From Streptomyces sp. NRRL S-118 (GTDB lineage: Bacteria; Actinomycetota; Actinomycetes; Streptomycetales; Streptomycetaceae): 64,000 nt of DNA. The translations under genes were made by a program, and so were the position numbers. Location of the stretch: NCBI RefSeq assembly GCF_000716335.1, contig NZ_KL591004.1:256297-320296 (forward strand). The letters are read 5' to 3'. Positions within the stretch are counted from its first letter, which is position 1. The number at the start of each line of letters is the position of its first letter. Below are positions 25,128-32,625 of this stretch, piece after piece. Under the pieces are notes generated by a model, which was not told the origin of the DNA, did not search any database, and saw only the letters and a program-made list of their open reading frames with translations.

Positions 25128-26108
25128 ATGCATGCGATCACGATTCCGGAACCAGGTGGACCCGAGGCGCTCGTCTGGGCCGAGGTGCCCGATCCCGTGC
25201 CGGCCGAGGGCGAGATCCTCATCGAGGTGGCCGCCGGCGCGGTCAACCGTGCCGACCTGCTGCAGCGGCAGGGCTTCTACGACCCGCCGCCCGGGGCGTC
25301 CCCGTACCCCGGCCTCGAATGCTCCGGCCGGGTGGCGGCGCTGGGGCCGGGCGTCGTGGGCTGGTCCGTCGGGGACGAGGTGTGCGCCCTGCTCAGCGGC
25401 GGAGGATACGCGGAGAAGGTCGCCGTGCCGGCGGGGCAGGTGCTGCCCGTGCCGCAGGGGCTCGACCTCGTCACGGCGGCGGCGCTTCCCGAGGTCACCG
25501 CGACGGTCTGGTCGAACGTGTTCATGGTGGCGCACCTGCGGCAGGGCGAGACGCTGCTCGTCCACGGGGGCGCGAGCGGCATCGGCACGATGGCCATCCA
25601 GCTGGGGAAGGCCGTGGGCGCACGGGTCGCGGTCACGGCGGGCGGCCCCGAGAAGCTGGAGCGCTGCGCCGAGCTGGGCGCCGACATCCTCATCGACTAC
25701 CGGGAGCAGGACTTCGTCGAGGAGCTGAAGAAGGCGACGGACGGAGCCGGGGCGGACGTCATCCTCGACATCATGGGCGCCAAGTACCTGGACCGGAACA
25801 TCAGGGCCCTCGCGGTGAACGGGCGGCTCGCGGTCATCGGCCTCCAGGGCGGCGTCAAGGGCGAACTGAACCTCGGTGCCCTGCTGGCGAAGCGCGCGGC
25901 GGTGACGGCGACGTCGCTGCGGATGCGGCCGCTGGAGGAGAAGGCGGCGATCATGGCGGCGGTCCGCGAGCACGTATGGCCGCTGATCGCCTCGGGCACG
26001 GTGCGGCCGGTGGTGGACAGTACGTTCCCGCTCCCGGATGCGGCGGAGGCCCACCGCGCGCTGGAAAGCGGCACGCACGTGGGCAAGATGCTGCTGGTCA
26101 GGCCCTGA
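25128..26108 (+). CDS. NAD(P)H quinone oxidoreductase (zeta-crystallin/PIG3 type)
   Basis: 326 aa, ATG at 25128. This zinc-free medium-chain dehydrogenase family member shows MHAITIPEPGGPEALVWAEVP, VNRADLLQRQGFYDPPPGASPYPGLECSGRV (typical of PIG3-type quinone reductases), and the NADPH-binding LLVHGGASGIGTMAIQLGKAVGARV. It also has VILDIMGAKYLDRNIRAL, and ends PLPDAAEAHRALESGTHVGKMLLV. It probably reduces quinones or enals by one or two electrons. No catalytic zinc ligands were seen. The gene stands alone, followed by a strong terminator. Confidence 0.92.
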   Translation: MHAITIPEPGGPEALVWAEVPDPVPAEGEILIEVAAGAVNRADLLQRQGFYDPPPGASPYPGLECSGRVAALGPGVVGWSVGDEVCALLSGGGYAEKVAVPAGQVLPVPQGLDLVTAAALPEVTATVWSNVFMVAHLRQGETLLVHGGASGIGTMAIQLGKAVGARVAVTAGGPEKLERCAELGADILIDYREQDFVEELKKATDGAGADVILDIMGAKYLDRNIRALAVNGRLAVIGLQGGVKGELNLGALLAKRAAVTATSLRMRPLEEKAAIMAAVREHVWPLIASGTVRPVVDSTFPLPDAAEAHRALESGTHVGKMLLVRP

Positions 26109-26254
26109 CCCCTGCCTTGCTTTGAGCCTTGCCCTGAGCTCCGCACGCCACGTCCCGTCCGGGACACCCCGTATACGGACCGCACCGGACCAGACAGGAC
26201 TGGACGGGACCTGACCTGATCCGACACGACCGGACCGGATCCGGTCCAGCGCAG

Positions 26255-26288
26255 AGGCCCGGCACCCGCGTGTGCGGGTGCCGGGCCT
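26255..26288. terminator. Strong bidirectional terminator, 15-bp perfect stem
   Basis: AGGCCCGGCACCCGC (26255-26269), loop GTGT, then its exact complement at 26274-26288. It lies between the convergent quinone oxidoreductase and bpa genes. Confidence 0.9.
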
Positions 26289-26335
26289 CGACGACGGCAC
26301 GGCGCGGCACCGGTGCCTGCCGGGCCGGTGTGCCC

Positions 26336-26878
26336 TTACAGGTACGGCCCCGAGCGGATGGCGCCGTGGGCGTGCTCCTCGTCGTCGTGGTGCGCGGCGG
26401 CGGGAAGCGCGCGACGCATCTGCTCCAGCTGTGCGCGGGCCGCCATCTGCTGGGCGAACAGCGCCGTCTGGATGCCGTGGAACAGCCCCTCCAGCCAGCC
26501 CACCAACTGCGCCTGCGCGATCCGCAGTTCGGCCTCGGAAGGAACGGCCTCGTCCGTGAAGGGCAGGGAGAGGCGTTCCAGCTCCTCGACGAGCTCCGGC
26601 GCCAGGCCGTCCTCCAGCTCCTTCACCGAGCTCGCGTGGATGTCCTTGAGACGGACCCGGCTGGCCTCGTCCAGAGGAGCCGCGCGTACTTCTTCCAGAA
26701 GCTGCTTGATCATGCTTCCGATGCGCATGACCTTCGCAGGCTGTTCGACCATCTCCGTCACCGGGACCTCGCGCGACTCGTCGTCACCGTCACCGCCGCC
26801 GAGAGCCATCCCGTCCTGTCCCACGACGAGGACGTGGGGGTTGCTCTCCTGCGACCGTTCATTCCTCGGCATCTCCAT
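26336..26878 (-). CDS. bpa: Bacterial proteasome activator Bpa
   Basis: 180 aa from the ATG at 26878; an in-frame ATG at 26908 would add 10 residues. The central four-helix region (EMVEQPAKVMRIGSMIKQLLEEVRAAPLDEASRVRLKDIH ... SLPFTDEAVPSEAELRIAQAQLVGWLEGLFHGIQ) is the DUF2587/Bpa fold. Bpa forms a dodecameric ring that docks on the 20S proteasome independently of ATP and feeds in unstable proteins such as HspR. Docking needs a C-terminal GxYL motif, and this protein ends in GPYL. The N-terminus is disordered (Glu/Asp/Gly-rich). The 18-bp hairpin at 26918 lies upstream. Confidence 0.9.
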   Translation of the reverse strand: MEMPRNERSQESNPHVLVVGQDGMALGGGDGDDESREVPVTEMVEQPAKVMRIGSMIKQLLEEVRAAPLDEASRVRLKDIHASSVKELEDGLAPELVEELERLSLPFTDEAVPSEAELRIAQAQLVGWLEGLFHGIQTALFAQQMAARAQLEQMRRALPAAAHHDDEEHAHGAIRSGPYL

Positions 26879-26917
26879 GCCGCCCATTCTCTCGTACAGG
26901 TGCGTCATCACACGGTC

Positions 26918-26956
26918 TGCCCCTGGAGGAGGGTGATCCACCCTCCTCCAGGGGCA
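26918..26956. terminator. 18-bp perfect hairpin between ABC permease and bpa
   Basis: TGCCCCTGGAGGAGGGTG (26918-26935) and its exact complement (26939-26956) flank only ATC. It sits 13 nt after the permease stop, so it is most likely its terminator. It also overlaps the region just upstream of bpa, so it may insulate bpa from read-through. Confidence 0.85.
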
Positions 26957-26968
26957 CATCCGTCCGGC

Positions 26969-29824
26969 TTACGTCGCCGCGCGGCGGGCCAGAGCCCCAC
27001 GGGAGCGGGTGACGAGCGCCGCCAGCAGCGCCGCACCCAGCGGAACGGCGATCAGCAGGGCGGCCAGCGTGCTCCAGGGAACGATGATCGGAACGTGCGG
27101 GGCGTCACCCATCATTCCGTACCCCTGGTCCAGGGCTTCCTGGTACCACTTCATCTGCTCGCGCCGCTCGGTCAGCCGGAGCCCGATCGCGGGCAGGACG
27201 CCCGCCGCGGACCCCAGCACCACACCCATCACGGCGACCACCCCGCACTGGAACCCGCTGAGCGTCCGGCGCACCCGCGGCGGCGCCCCCACCGCGGCCA
27301 GCGTCTTCAGGTCGGCCTCGGCGTCGGCCTGGGCGAGACCGGTCGCGATACCGGCCGCGCCGATCGTGATCAGGCCCGCGAAGACGGTCAGGGTCAGCAG
27401 CACGATGCTGTTCTCGCTGACGAAGCCTTCCTCCACGTGCAGGTCGATGCCGACGCCCGTCCTGGCCAGCTCGTCGTCGAGCTTCTGGCGCTGCTCGGTG
27501 GTCGGCATGCGCCCGGTCGAGTAGTACGCGCCCAGCGGGACCGTGGTCATGCCCGCCGCCTTGGCCGCGGCCGGCGGCACGATGCCCGACAGCCCGTACG
27601 CATTGGTGCCCTCGGGCGCCTGGTACGCGGGAAGCGCCTTCACCTCGCCCGGTATCTCCTTGCCCGCGCTGGCGGCGGCGTCGGCCTTCTCCGTGTCGGT
27701 GACCAGCCGGATCGAGATCTTGCCGTCCTTGTCCAGCAGCGGTCGCCAGAAGGTGACGACCTTGCCGTCCGCGAGGGCCTTCTCGGCCGCCGGGTCCTCG
27801 ATGCCCAGGATCTTCAGGATCTTGGCGTCGCCGACGACCAGCCCGCTCTCGGTGAAGGACATGCCCTGACCATCACGGCAGCGCCAGTCCTTCGCGAGCT
27901 TGCGGCGTTCGGCCTTGCTGAACTTCTCGGCAGGGTCGGACCCGTCCGGCGTGGAGGCCCACAGGGGGCACTCGTTGGCCTTCGGAATGACCACCTCGTG
28001 GCGGCCGCAGCCCTCGCCGCCGCTGTACAGGTCGCAGGTGGGCTTGCCGACGGCGATCCGGTCCACGTCCGCCCGCAGCTCGACGGGCAGATTCTTCTGC
28101 ACGGCGTCGCGGACCGCGGGAACATCACGGCCGCCGCCTTCGGTGACCATCGCGTAGACCGCTCCGTGGGGCAGCCGTGCCTCGTACGCCGCCCGGGCCT
28201 GGGCGTCGTCGCTCGCCGCGTACGTCGCGACGGCGACGGTTCCGGCGACGGCGGCCAGCACCGCGGCGACCGCCGGAGCCGTACGGCCCCGGTTGCGCAC
28301 CGCGTCGCGCAGGGCCAGCCGGGGCGACAGCGGCAGCCAGCGCCCGGCGCGCCCGAACAGGCCCACCAGGGCCGGGGTCATCGCCACCGCGCCCAGCTCG
28401 GCGAGGGCACTGCCGCCGGCGACGATGATGAACTGGTCGGAGAACACTGAACCGTAAAGTGCGATGGCCGCACCCAGCACCACGGCGACCAGACCGATCA
28501 TCGGCAGGACGCGGTTGCTGCGGCGTACCCCTCGCCGCCCGGTGAGCGACGCCAGCACGGTCTGCCGGGAGGCGGTGACGGCCGGGACGATCGCGGCGAG
28601 CAGGCCGGTCAGCACGGCCAGCAACCCGATGCCCAGCAGCTCCAGCGGCCGGACGTCGAAGCTGCCGAAGCGCTGGCCGATGTAGTCCTCCAGCACCGGC
28701 CGCAGCACGAAGGTGAGGACGATGCCGAGCACCGTGCCGACCACGGCGGCCGCGGCACCGATCACCAGGCCACCGGCCAGCACGATCGCCCGGATGTGAC
28801 GGCGGTCGCCGCCGTTGGCGCCCACCAGCCCCAGCTGGCGGCGCGAGCGGCGGGCGCCGACCGCGAACGCGGGACCGGCCAGCAGACAGATCTCCAGCAT
28901 CGCCAGGCCCACGACCGTGCCGACGGCCGCGAGTGCGGCGGCCTCGGCGCCCTCACTGAGCCCGTAGTCGGTGTAGTCCGCGCGCTGGTACAGCGGCACC
29001 TCGGACTTCGCGGGCGGGTTCAGCATGACGGCGCGCGACACGACGGTCACGCCCTTGGTGTTGGCGTCCTTGACCATGTTCCACGTGAAACCACCGGGGA
29101 CGTGGATCAGGTACGTGGTGCTCTTGTCCTGCTCCGGCATCCCGGCCGCCGTGAGCGCCTTGCCCAGCGGCTCCAGGAACGCGCCCGGCAGGGCGTTGAC
29201 CTGGTCGGCCTTGAGGTCATTGGGGAGCTCGTACGCGCCGACGATCCGGTACTCGCGGTCCAGGCCGCGCGCGGCGAGCGACGAGCCCACCCTCAGCCCG
29301 CTGACCTCCAGGAAGTGGGCGCTCGCGGCGACCTCGTCGGCCTTCTGCGGGAAGCGCCCCTCCAGCAGGGCCATGATGCCGTGCGTCATCGGGTCGCTGG
29401 TCCTGAGCTCGCGGATCTCGGTGTGCAGCAGACCGTGCGCGGTGCGCAGCTTGCCGTACCCGGTCGAGTCCTCCAGGACCGTGGCGCCCTTCGGCAGAGC
29501 CTTGGCGATGTCCGCCTTGCCCTGGGGGAAGGGCTTGTTGTCGTAGTTCTCCACCGGAGGGGACGTCTCGGCGTCCGGGCTCTGGTGCACCGCCGCGCCG
29601 CCGTATCCGGCGTCGGACATACGGGCGTCGGCGGCGCCCAGCGTACGGGCGAGGTTCTCCTCGGTGGACAGCTCCGCGGAGCGCATGGTCAGGTCGGCGG
29701 CGCTGACGCCGAGGATCGGCAGGGCGATCATCGCCAGGACGAGGAAGCTGCGCCCCTTGAAGCGCCAGGCGTCACGGCGGGCGATCCGCACGGCCGCGCG
29801 CCACGAATGGAACCAGTTGTTCAC
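26969..29824 (-). CDS. FtsX-type ABC transporter permease (MacB/LolC fold)
   Basis: 951 aa from a GTG at 29824 that overlaps the ATPase stop. The start VNNWFHSWRAAVRIARRDAWRFKGRSFLVLAMIALPILG contains the first membrane helix. A large outer domain follows (residues ~45-310), then helices near residue 320-520 (AALAAVGTVVGLAMLEICLLAGPAFAVGARRSRRQLGLVGANGGDRRHI) typical of FtsX. A second outer domain comes next and a final FtsX core (LLTLTVFAGLITIGAAGIATGLAQADAEADLKTLAAVGAPPRVRRTLSGFQ). This full-size duplicated permease suggests a lipoprotein, peptide or antibiotic efflux role. A parS-like sequence is embedded at 29078. Confidence 0.9.
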   Translation of the reverse strand: MNNWFHSWRAAVRIARRDAWRFKGRSFLVLAMIALPILGVSAADLTMRSAELSTEENLARTLGAADARMSDAGYGGAAVHQSPDAETSPPVENYDNKPFPQGKADIAKALPKGATVLEDSTGYGKLRTAHGLLHTEIRELRTSDPMTHGIMALLEGRFPQKADEVAASAHFLEVSGLRVGSSLAARGLDREYRIVGAYELPNDLKADQVNALPGAFLEPLGKALTAAGMPEQDKSTTYLIHVPGGFTWNMVKDANTKGVTVVSRAVMLNPPAKSEVPLYQRADYTDYGLSEGAEAAALAAVGTVVGLAMLEICLLAGPAFAVGARRSRRQLGLVGANGGDRRHIRAIVLAGGLVIGAAAAVVGTVLGIVLTFVLRPVLEDYIGQRFGSFDVRPLELLGIGLLAVLTGLLAAIVPAVTASRQTVLASLTGRRGVRRSNRVLPMIGLVAVVLGAAIALYGSVFSDQFIIVAGGSALAELGAVAMTPALVGLFGRAGRWLPLSPRLALRDAVRNRGRTAPAVAAVLAAVAGTVAVATYAASDDAQARAAYEARLPHGAVYAMVTEGGGRDVPAVRDAVQKNLPVELRADVDRIAVGKPTCDLYSGGEGCGRHEVVIPKANECPLWASTPDGSDPAEKFSKAERRKLAKDWRCRDGQGMSFTESGLVVGDAKILKILGIEDPAAEKALADGKVVTFWRPLLDKDGKISIRLVTDTEKADAAASAGKEIPGEVKALPAYQAPEGTNAYGLSGIVPPAAAKAAGMTTVPLGAYYSTGRMPTTEQRQKLDDELARTGVGIDLHVEEGFVSENSIVLLTLTVFAGLITIGAAGIATGLAQADAEADLKTLAAVGAPPRVRRTLSGFQCGVVAVMGVVLGSAAGVLPAIGLRLTERREQMKWYQEALDQGYGMMGDAPHVPIIVPWSTLAALLIAVPLGAALLAALVTRSRGALARRAAT
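29078..29091. promoter_or_regulatory. parS-like site, one mismatch
   Basis: GTTCCACGTGAAAC differs from the parS consensus GTTTCACGTGAAAC by one base. It is inside the permease coding sequence, 5.1 kb from the perfect parS. Confidence 0.75.
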
Positions 29825-30606
29825 CGCTCGGCCGCCCGCCCTGTCAGCAGGGAATCGGCGTCGCTGCGCACGGTCTGGTCGACGACCGCGCCGTCCCGCA
29901 GGAACACCACGCGGTCCGCCCACGCGGCGAAGCGCGGTTCATGGGTGACCAGGACGCCGGCCGCGCCCGCGTCGCAGCGGGCCCGCAGCAGGGCCAGTAC
30001 CGACTCACCGGTCTCGGAGTCCAGGGCGCCGGTCGGTTCGTCGGCGAGGACGAGCCTGCGGTCGCCGACCAGCGCACGGGCGATCGCCACACGCTGCTGC
30101 TGACCGCCGGACATCTCGTCGGGGAACCGGTCGGCGAGGTGGCCGAGGCCCATCTCCTCCAGCGCGGCGAGCGCTTCCCCGCGCGCCTTGCGGGCCGAGG
30201 TGCCGTCCAGCTCGCGCGGCAGGGCGACGTTCTCGGCGGCGGTGAGCGCCGGGATGAGGTTGTAGTCCTGGAAGACGTAACCGATGCTGCGGCGGCGCAG
30301 CGCGGCGAGCGTCTTGCGGTCGGCGGTGGTGATGTCGGTGTTCTCGACGACGACCCGGCCCGAGGTGGGGGTGTCGAGGCCGCCCGCGATGGTCAGCAGG
30401 GTCGACTTGCCGGAGCCGGACGGGCCCATGACGGCGACCAGTTCGCCCGGGAAGACGTCCAGGTCTATCCCGCGCAGGGCATGGACCTCGGTGGCACCGG
30501 TGCCGTGGACGCGGGTGAGCTGCTGGAGGCTCAGCACCGGCTGCTGGTGCGAGAGATGAGCCTGCTGATGGGGTTGCTGTGACTGGTGGGGCTGAGGCGT
30601 TGGCAT
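29821..30606 (-). CDS. ABC transporter ATP-binding protein (LolD/MacB type)
   Basis: 261 aa. Walker A is GPSGSGKSTLL; the Q-loop is FQDYNLIPALTAAENV, the diagnostic LolD/MacB variant. The signature is MSGGQQQRVAIARAL, Walker B is LVLADEPTGALD, and the H-loop is VTHEPRFAAWADRVVFLRDG. The first ~25 residues are a Gln/His/Pro-rich tail. The start at 30606 follows AAGGGGGGA. It is translationally coupled to the permease. The PadR regulator gene lies just upstream in the same direction. Confidence 0.95.
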   Translation of the reverse strand: MPTPQPHQSQQPHQQAHLSHQQPVLSLQQLTRVHGTGATEVHALRGIDLDVFPGELVAVMGPSGSGKSTLLTIAGGLDTPTSGRVVVENTDITTADRKTLAALRRRSIGYVFQDYNLIPALTAAENVALPRELDGTSARKARGEALAALEEMGLGHLADRFPDEMSGGQQQRVAIARALVGDRRLVLADEPTGALDSETGESVLALLRARCDAGAAGVLVTHEPRFAAWADRVVFLRDGAVVDQTVRSDADSLLTGRAAER

Positions 30607-30791
30607 GGAGAGGTCCCCCCTTGGCGCACGCGCACAGGTGCGGGCGTACGAAGCGGATTACGGAGCGGATGACGAAGCGGACGTACGTGATGGAGGTACG
30701 GGTGGTCAGGTCGGTCGGGCCCCCGGCCCGGCCTGCTGCGAGGTCAGCGCCGCGGCCGGTCAGGGCGACGTCGGTCGGGGCCGCGGGTCGG

Positions 30792-31487
30792 TCAGTGCCG
30801 CGGCCCGCGGCTCCGGCCGGTCACGCGCTCGGACGAGGAGGCCGGGACGCGCGGGGGTGCGGCCGCAGCGGCCGCGCCACCGGGGGCCGCGGCCGTACCA
30901 CCGGCGGCACGGCCGGCACCGGCGGCAGTGGTGGCACCGGCGGCCGCCGAGATCCGGATGAGCCGGGCCTCGCAGTGGTCGAGCCACCGGGCCTCGGCCT
31001 CCGTCTGGAAGATGAGCTGTTCCAGCACCAGCAGCCAGGCCACGTCGTCGCGTTCCTGCGAGGCCCCGCTCTCCAGAGCGGTGATCGCCTGGGCCTTGAG
31101 CCGGGTGTAGTCCTGCATCGCCTTGACGGTGTGGCGGCGCTGCGACTGGATGACGGCACGGATGTCCACACCGGGCGCGCCGACGGCCATGGCCAGCTTG
31201 ATCGCCAGCTCGTCCCGCGCGGGACTGGTGCGGTCGACCGGCTTCTCGAACCAGGTGCGGAGCTCGCCGCGGCCGGCCTCGGTGATCGCGTAGAGCGCAT
31301 GGCCCGCATCGTCCTCACCGCTCTGCTCCACCATGCCGTCGCGCTCCAGACGGCTGAGGGTGGTGTACACCTGACCGACGTTCAGCGGCCAGGTGGACCC
31401 GGTGCGGGACTCGAACTCCGTACGGAGCTGGGAGCCGTAACGCGGGCCGTGTTCGAGCAGGGCGAGGAGCCCGTGGCGGATCGACAT
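30792..31487 (-). CDS. PadR-family transcriptional regulator
   Basis: 231 aa. The PadR winged helix is MSIRHGLLALLEHGPRYGSQLRTEFESRTGSTWPLNVGQVYTTLSRLERDGMVE, with wing HALYAITEAGRGELRTW. The C-terminal coiled segment is RRHTVKAMQDYTRLKAQ. After residue ~185 there is an Ala/Gly/Thr-rich low-complexity tail, longer than usual. The ATG at 31487 lies inside an inverted repeat and only ~10 nt after an AT-rich -10-like stretch, so translation may be leaderless and the protein may repress itself. PadR genes adjoining ABC exporters usually control them. Confidence 0.88.
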   Translation of the reverse strand: MSIRHGLLALLEHGPRYGSQLRTEFESRTGSTWPLNVGQVYTTLSRLERDGMVEQSGEDDAGHALYAITEAGRGELRTWFEKPVDRTSPARDELAIKLAMAVGAPGVDIRAVIQSQRRHTVKAMQDYTRLKAQAITALESGASQERDDVAWLLVLEQLIFQTEAEARWLDHCEARLIRISAAAGATTAAGAGRAAGGTAAAPGGAAAAAAPPRVPASSSERVTGRSRGPRH

Positions 31488-31511
31488 ACTGAGTATGTAT
31501 ACCGAGTATGT
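31484..31511. promoter_or_regulatory. AT-rich operator/promoter overlapping the padR start codon
   Basis: ACATAC-TGA-GTATGT (31484-31498) is a perfect 6-bp-arm inverted repeat containing the PadR start codon. A further GAGTATGT half-site follows at 31504-31511. The AT-rich island in otherwise ~72% G+C DNA, the TATACAT hexamer on the minus strand and the lack of a ribosome site suggest a leaderless, autoregulated promoter. Confidence 0.65.
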
Positions 31512-31584
31512 CGGCACGGGCAACCGCCCTCGGACGGACGCGCGGCGTCCCCCTCAAGGAGGACCCGGCCGTTTCCCGGGGTGC

Positions 31585-32460
31585 TCAGCGGCGGCGCATC
31601 CGGAGGCCGAGGAAGCCCAGTCCCAGCCCCATCATCGCGAGTCCCACGCCGAGTGTGAGGACCGGAATCTGCCGGTCAGCGGCGGTCTCGGCGGCCCGTG
31701 CCGCCGGTTCGTACGCGGCGGCGGGTGGTGTGCGGGACGGGACGGCGGCCCCTGGGGAGTCCGCCTCCGGTACGCCTTCCGGCCGCGACTCCTGCCCGCC
31801 GGACGCGTCCGGCGCTGTTGCAGTTTTGGTACGCGCGGGGTCTCCCGCGTCCGTGCCCGAGTCGGTGCCCGTGCCGGAGTCAGAGGCGGAGGGGCTCGTC
31901 GAGGGCGACGGCGGAACGGATCTCCCCGGCCGCTCCCGGCCCGCCCCCGCGGGGCGCCCGGCGAGCGACGGCGACGGAGGGACCGACACGCGCCCCGGAC
32001 GGAGCGCCCCCTCGGCCCCGCCGGACACCCGTCCCGGCCGGACCTCGCCGGGAGCCTTGCCGGGAGTTCTGCCGGGCACCCTGCCGGAGGGGCGGCCGAA
32101 ATCGTGGCCAGGATCGCGGCGGTAATCGCGGCCGGGATCGCGGCCGGGATCAGGGCCGGGATAGCGGCCGGGAGCCGCACCGAAGCCCCCGCCCGTGTGC
32201 CCCGCAGCGGCGCCCGCCCCGCTGCCGGCCGCCCCGGCCGGACCACCGCCGGCATGGGCAGCGGTATCGGTGGCGGGCGCGCTCGGGACAGGGGTTGCGG
32301 TCCGCGGGGCCGGCCGGGCGGGAGGGGAGGAGCTGCGGGGGCCGGCCTGCCGCGCGGGCGCCTGCGACTCGTCCGCGTGCGCACCCACGGGCAGCGCCCA
32401 CATCAACGAGCCGAGCGCGAGTGCGAGCGCCCGTCGCGAGCCGAGTCCTGGAGTCACCAC
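31585..32460 (-). CDS. Secreted wall-associated protein with C-terminal membrane anchor
   Basis: About 291 aa from a GTG at 32460 (another GTG follows at 32457; a GGGAGGGGG site precedes them). An N-terminal signal peptide (RRALALALGSLMWALPVGAHADE) is followed by ~220 residues of Pro/Gly/Arg/Ser-rich sequence with DPGRDPGRDYRRDPGHD repeats. A C-terminal hydrophobic helix (IPVLTLGVGLAMMGLGLGFLGLRMRRR) resembles the sorting tail of cell-wall proteins, but no LPXTG-like box is evident. It is probably anchored in the membrane with a disordered wall-spanning part. No function is recognised. Confidence 0.65.
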   Translation of the reverse strand: MVTPGLGSRRALALALGSLMWALPVGAHADESQAPARQAGPRSSSPPARPAPRTATPVPSAPATDTAAHAGGGPAGAAGSGAGAAAGHTGGGFGAAPGRYPGPDPGRDPGRDYRRDPGHDFGRPSGRVPGRTPGKAPGEVRPGRVSGGAEGALRPGRVSVPPSPSLAGRPAGAGRERPGRSVPPSPSTSPSASDSGTGTDSGTDAGDPARTKTATAPDASGGQESRPEGVPEADSPGAAVPSRTPPAAAYEPAARAAETAADRQIPVLTLGVGLAMMGLGLGFLGLRMRRR

Positions 32461-32571
32461 GTGACCCCCTCCCGTGCCGAACCGCCGAGGTAGCCGTTGT
32501 CACGGTCTTCGCCGTGACAACGCGCTCAGCGTCACATGCCCGCGACGGAGCGGCATCTCGACAGCTGCGAA

Positions 32572-32601
32572 GGGCCCGTCGCGCAGGTGCGCGACGGGCC
32601 C
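32572..32601 (-). terminator. Terminator after PASTA kinase
   Basis: GGGCCCGTCGCGC (32572-32584) and GCGCGACGGGCCC (32589-32601) form a perfect 13-bp stem with loop AGGT, 25 nt beyond the kinase stop. Confidence 0.85.
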
Positions 32602-32625
32602 GTTCGGGTGGTGCCGGGTGTCTCG

